Source of the DNA: Pseudomonadota bacterium
Lineage (GTDB): Bacteria > Pseudomonadota > Gammaproteobacteria > Enterobacterales > Enterobacteriaceae
DNA: 10,795 nt
Direction of reading: 5' to 3'
NCBI GenBank assembly: GCA_023454395.1
Contig: JAEYFY010000429.1
Span: forward strand, 1 to 10,795
Below, piece after piece: positions 7,923 to 10,795 of the stretch. Position numbers and translations under genes: made by a program. The first letter of the stretch is position 1; each line of letters begins with the position of its first letter. The notes under the pieces are model-generated. The model did not search any database. It had not been told where the DNA came from and saw nothing but the letters and a program-made list of their open reading frames with translations.

Positions 7923-9773
7923 TCAGCCCCCTAATTTAGATTTATCACGCACCGCGCCTTTATCAGCACTAGTGGCTAAAGAGGCGTAAGCACGTAAGGC
8001 AAACGAAACTTGGCGCTGTCTATTTTGTGGTGTCCACGCTTTATCGCCACGAGCATTTTGTGCATCACGACGTGCAGATAACGTTTTATCATCTACCTTT
8101 AATGAGATCTCACGAGTTGGAATATTGATAGAGACAATATCGCCTTCTTCCACTAAACCAATTACGCCACCACTTGCCGCTTCAGGTGAAACATGCCCGA
8201 TAGACAAGCCCGATGTTCCGCCAGAAAAACGTCCGTCAGTGATAAGTGCGCAAGCTTTACCTAATCCCATTGATTTTAAATATGAGGTTGGATACAGCAT
8301 CTCTTGCATACCCGGCCCACCTTTAGGACCTTCATAGCGAATAATGACCACATCGCCCGCTACTACTTTTCCACCTAAGATAGCTTCAACAGCATCATCT
8401 TGGCTTTCATATACTTTTGCAGGACCGCTAAAAATTAAGTTATCTTCATCAACGCCGGCTGTTTTAACAATACAACCATCTACGGCTAAGTTGCCGGATA
8501 AAACTGCTAATCCACCATCTTGGCTATACGCATGTTCTTTACTGCGGATACATCCGTTTTCACGATCGGTATCTAAAGTTGGCCAACGACAATTTTGCGA
8601 AAATGCCTTCGTTGTACGAATACCGGCAGGACCTGCTTGGAACATTGATTTTACTTGCTCATCTTGCGTTAACATTACGTCATATTGCGCTAATGTTTCT
8701 GGCAAACTTAGCCCTAAGATATTATTCACATTACGGTTAAGTAATCCGGCTCTGTCTAATTCACCTAAAATACCCATGACTCCACCTGCACGGTGAACAT
8801 CTTCCATATGATATTTTTGTGTACTTGGTGCTACTTTACATAAATGAGGTACTTGGCGAGAAAGTCTGTCGATATCTTCCATGGTGAAGTCAACCTCACC
8901 TTCTTGCGCAGCGGCTAATAAATGCAGAACTGTATTTGTCGAGCCACCCATTGCAATATCTAAGATCATCGCATTTTCAAAGGCTTCTTTTTTAGCGATA
9001 TTGCGCGGTAATGCGGACTCATCATCTTTTTCATAATAACGCTTAGTTAATTCAACAATGCGCTTGCCTGCATTGATAAACAGTGTTTCACGATCTGCGT
9101 GTGTTGCTAATAATGAGCCATTTCCAGGTTGAGATAATCCCAGTGCTTCGGTTAAACAGTTCATGGAGTTTGCGGTAAACATACCCGAACACGATCCGCA
9201 AGTCGGGCAAGCAGATCGTTCAATTTGCTCACTATCCGCATCGCTAACATTTGGATTCGCCCCTTGGATCATGGCATCAACCAGATCCAATTTGATCAGT
9301 TGATCTGAAAGCTTCGTTTTGCCCGCTTCCATAGGACCTCCCGAAACAAAAATAACCGGAATATTTAAGCGTAAAGACGCCATTAACATTCCTGGGGTGA
9401 TCTTGTCGCAGTTTGAGATACACACCATAGCATCAGCACAGTGCGCATTAACCATATATTCAACAGAGTCGGCGATAAGCTCACGGGATGGCAAAGAGTA
9501 AAGCATGCCACCGTGCCCCATTGCGATACCGTCATCAACCGCAATGGTATTAAATTCTTTAGCAACACCACCAGCGGCTTCAATTTGCTCAGCAACGAGT
9601 TTTCCTAAATCCCGCAGATGCACATGACCCGGCACAAATTGCGTAAATGAGTTCACAACAGCGATAATGGGTTTACCAAAATCAGCATCAGTCATTCCCG
9701 TTGCACGCCATAAGGCACGGGCTCCAGCCATATTACGACCATGTGTCGTTGTCGCTGAACGGTATTTAGGCAT
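7923..9773 (-). CDS. ilvD: Dihydroxy-acid dehydratase
   Basis: IlvD dehydrates 2,3-dihydroxyisovalerate and 2,3-dihydroxy-3-methylvalerate to the corresponding keto acids, using an oxygen-sensitive Fe-S cluster and Mg2+. The product has 616 residues, equal to E. coli, and belongs to the IlvD/Edd family. Visible residues are D81 in [12 protein letters not shown] (metal), C122-D123-K124 in CISNCDK, and C195 in [18 protein letters not shown]; the conserved C-terminal [15 protein letters not shown] motif holds the catalytic serine region. Position 55 is Asp, as in E. coli, whereas dehydratases described with a [2Fe-2S] cluster carry a third cysteine there. The start is supported by AGGAG about nine bases before the ATG and by alignment. 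It follows ilvE after a 72-bp spacer containing a hairpin and is followed 2 bp later by ilvA. Confidence 0.98.
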   Translation of the reverse strand: MPKYRSATTTHGRNMAGARALWRATGMTDADFGKPIIAVVNSFTQFVPGHVHLRDLGKLVAEQIEAAGGVAKEFNTIAVDDGIAMGHGGMLYSLPSRELIADSVEYMVNAHCADAMVCISNCDKITPGMLMASLRLNIPVIFVSGGPMEAGKTKLSDQLIKLDLVDAMIQGANPNVSDADSEQIERSACPTCGSCSGMFTANSMNCLTEALGLSQPGNGSLLATHADRETLFINAGKRIVELTKRYYEKDDESALPRNIAKKEAFENAMILDIAMGGSTNTVLHLLAAAQEGEVDFTMEDIDRLSRQVPHLCKVAPSTQKYHMEDVHRAGGVMGILGELDRAGLLNRNVNNILGLSLPETLAQYDVMLTQDEQVKSMFQAGPAGIRTTKAFSQNCRWPTLDTDRENGCIRSKEHAYSQDGGLAVLSGNLAVDGCIVKTAGVDEDNLIFSGPAKVYESQDDAVEAILGGKVVAGDVVIIRYEGPKGGPGMQEMLYPTSYLKSMGLGKACALITDGRFSGGTSGLSIGHVSPEAASGGVIGLVEEGDIVSINIPTREISLKVDDKTLSARRDAQNARGDKAWTPQNRQRQVSFALRAYASLATSADKGAVRDKSKLGG

Positions 9774-9797
9774 TTTTCACACTCCTGCGATAAAGAA

Positions 9798-9823
9798 AGC
9801 GAGTAGGGAACGCGCTACCCGCT
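9798..9823 (-). promoter_or_regulatory. RNA hairpin in the ilvE-ilvD spacer
   Basis: AGCGAGTAG (9798-9806) faces CTACCCGCT (9815-9823) across an 8-nt loop. The single non-complementary position is A/C on the plus strand but G-U in minus-strand RNA, so the 9-bp stem is complete only in the operon transcript. It sits between the ilvE stop and the ilvD ribosome-binding site. The bases after it (TTCTTTATCG) are not a strong U-run, so it is more likely a stability or processing element than an efficient terminator. Its role is inferred. Confidence 0.5.
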
Positions 9824-9845
9824 AAACAAATTTATTTGATTATGT

Positions 9846-10772
9846 TTATGAATTGATTGGATCTAACCAGCCGTATTTATCTTCTGTCTCACCAGTGAAC
9901 AGACCAAAGAATGCTTTTTGAATTGCTTTGGTCACAGGGCCACAACGTCCGATACCTACTTGAATGCCATCAACACTACGTACTGGTGTTATCTCTGCCG
10001 CTGTACCTGACATAAAGACTTCATCTGCAAGATAAAGTGATTCACGAGAAAGCACTTGTTCACGCACTTCATAGCCGAGATCTTTTGCTAATTTGATGAT
10101 GGCATCACGCGTGATCCCCGGTAATGCTGATGAAGTAAATGGAGGTGTAAAAATAACACCGTCTTTTACTTCAAATAGGTTTTCACCTGCACCTTCTGAT
10201 AAATAGCCATGCACATCTAATGCAATCCCTTCTTGATAACCATGGCGGCGAGCTTCGCTTCCCACTAACAGTGAAGATAGATAGTTGCCGCCAGCTTTTG
10301 CTGCTGTTGGAATAGTATTTGGCGCAGCGCGATGCCAAGAAGAAACCATTGCATCAATACCTTTATCTAAAGCTTCTTCACCGAGATAAGCTCCCCATGG
10401 GAATGCGGCGATGATCACATCTGTTTTATAACCAGCTGGCGGATTCACCCCCATACCGACATCGCCAATAAAAACTAATGGACGAATATAAGCACTGACT
10501 AATTTGTTTTTACGTAAGGTTTCACGACAGGCTTCCATTAACTCATCAACGCTTTGCTCAACAGGCATACGGTAGATTTTGGCTGAGTCATGTAAACGTT
10601 GCATATGCTCACGATGACGAAAAACCACAGGGCCTTTATGAGAATTGTAACAACGCACACCTTCAAATACGGAAGTACCATAATGCAATGCGTGAGACAT
10701 CACATGAACCTTTGCCTCAGCCCATGGAACCATTTCACCGTTAAACCAAATATAATCAGCTTGCTTTGTCAT
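9846..10772 (-). CDS. ilvE: Branched-chain-amino-acid aminotransferase
   Basis: IlvE performs the last step of valine, leucine and isoleucine synthesis, transferring the amino group from glutamate to the branched keto acids with PLP. The product has 308 residues (309 in E. coli) and is a fold-type IV class aminotransferase. Conserved stretches include MSHALHYGTSVFEG, FRHREHMQRLHDSAKIY, the PLP lysine K159 in TAAKAGGNY, SEGAGENLFEVKDG and FMSGTAAEITPVRSVDG. The frame is open to a GTG at 10793, but the ATG at 10772 matches the E. coli N terminus (TKKADYIWFNGEMV) and has AAGGA eight bases upstream. An in-frame ATG-TAA at 10783-10788 in another frame may be the end of the preceding ilvM, which would lie past the right edge. 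ilvE belongs to the ilvGMEDA-type operon; its promoter and leader attenuator are outside the window. Confidence 0.98.
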   Translation of the reverse strand: MTKQADYIWFNGEMVPWAEAKVHVMSHALHYGTSVFEGVRCYNSHKGPVVFRHREHMQRLHDSAKIYRMPVEQSVDELMEACRETLRKNKLVSAYIRPLVFIGDVGMGVNPPAGYKTDVIIAAFPWGAYLGEEALDKGIDAMVSSWHRAAPNTIPTAAKAGGNYLSSLLVGSEARRHGYQEGIALDVHGYLSEGAGENLFEVKDGVIFTPPFTSSALPGITRDAIIKLAKDLGYEVREQVLSRESLYLADEVFMSGTAAEITPVRSVDGIQVGIGRCGPVTKAIQKAFFGLFTGETEDKYGWLDPINS

Positions 10773-10795
10773 TCTTTTATCCTTACATGGCACTT

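Noticed and set aside
8344..8796. 150-residue plus-strand ORF opposite ilvD
   Set aside because: It lies entirely antisense to the conserved ilvD coding region, has a Ser/Thr/Pro-rich shadow composition, no ribosome-binding site and no recognisable family.
10773..10793. ilvE starting at the GTG at 10793
   Set aside because: This adds seven residues with no counterpart in IlvE, and the ATG at 10772 has its own AAGGA site at good spacing.
10783..10795. Possible last codons of ilvM (reads S-A-M-stop on the minus strand)
   Set aside because: The position fits ilvM upstream of ilvE, but three codons cannot be recognised, and another frame ends in a TGA overlapping the ilvE ATG, so it is not called as a feature.
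1..10795. Search for a novel system, phage, CRISPR array, IS element, tRNA or rRNA
   Set aside because: Apart from the ERIC, nothing repeated or mobile was visible. All long genes are conserved housekeeping or amino-acid biosynthesis genes in near-standard order.

Overview
The window looks like chromosomal core DNA of an enterobacterium from the low-GC Morganellaceae side, most like Proteus. Every protein closely follows its E. coli counterpart (IlvD, IlvC, IlvE, IlvA, IlvY, Rep, GppA). However, the DNA is A/T-rich (roughly 40% GC by eye), and the gene order differs slightly from E. coli. The genus call is inference; membership of the Enterobacterales is well supported by the proteins and by an ERIC-type repeat.

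Layout, left to right. (1) gppA (+) is cut by the left window edge and lacks about its first 28 codons. It converges on rep (-), and the two share a strong hairpin terminator at 1451-1477. (2) rep (-) encodes the replication-restart/accessory helicase Rep and has a recognisable extended -10 promoter. (3) A gap of about 300 bp between rep and ilvC holds the rep promoter, the ilvC terminator and a 127-bp ERIC element. The ERIC begins 7 bp past the ilvC stop codon, so it lies in the ilvC 3' untranslated region. (4) ilvC (-) and its activator ilvY (+) diverge from a 170-bp regulatory region. That region has a LysR-type dyad, an ilvC promoter with a poor -35, and a hairpin in the ilvC leader. (5) ilvY (+) converges with and overlaps ilvA (-) by 15 bp. 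(6) ilvA, ilvD and ilvE (all -) are the distal part of an ilvGMEDA-type operon; ilvG and ilvM would lie beyond the right edge.

How the genes work together. IlvC, IlvD and IlvE catalyse the shared reductoisomerase, dehydratase and transaminase steps of valine and isoleucine synthesis (IlvE also finishes leucine). IlvA makes the 2-ketobutyrate that feeds the isoleucine branch. In E. coli, IlvY senses the acetohydroxy acid substrates of IlvC and switches ilvC on; the same divergent arrangement is present here. rep and gppA are unrelated housekeeping neighbours (fork progression and the (p)ppGpp response).

I found no sign of a novel multi-gene system, phage, CRISPR, insertion sequence or defence island. 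The points worth a second look are non-coding: the ERIC in the ilvC 3' UTR, small RNA hairpins in the ilvC leader, the ilvY ribosome-binding site and the ilvE-ilvD spacer, a phased TTGC motif in the ilvY-ilvC operator region, the ilvY/ilvA overlap, and the absence of ppiC between ilvC and rep.
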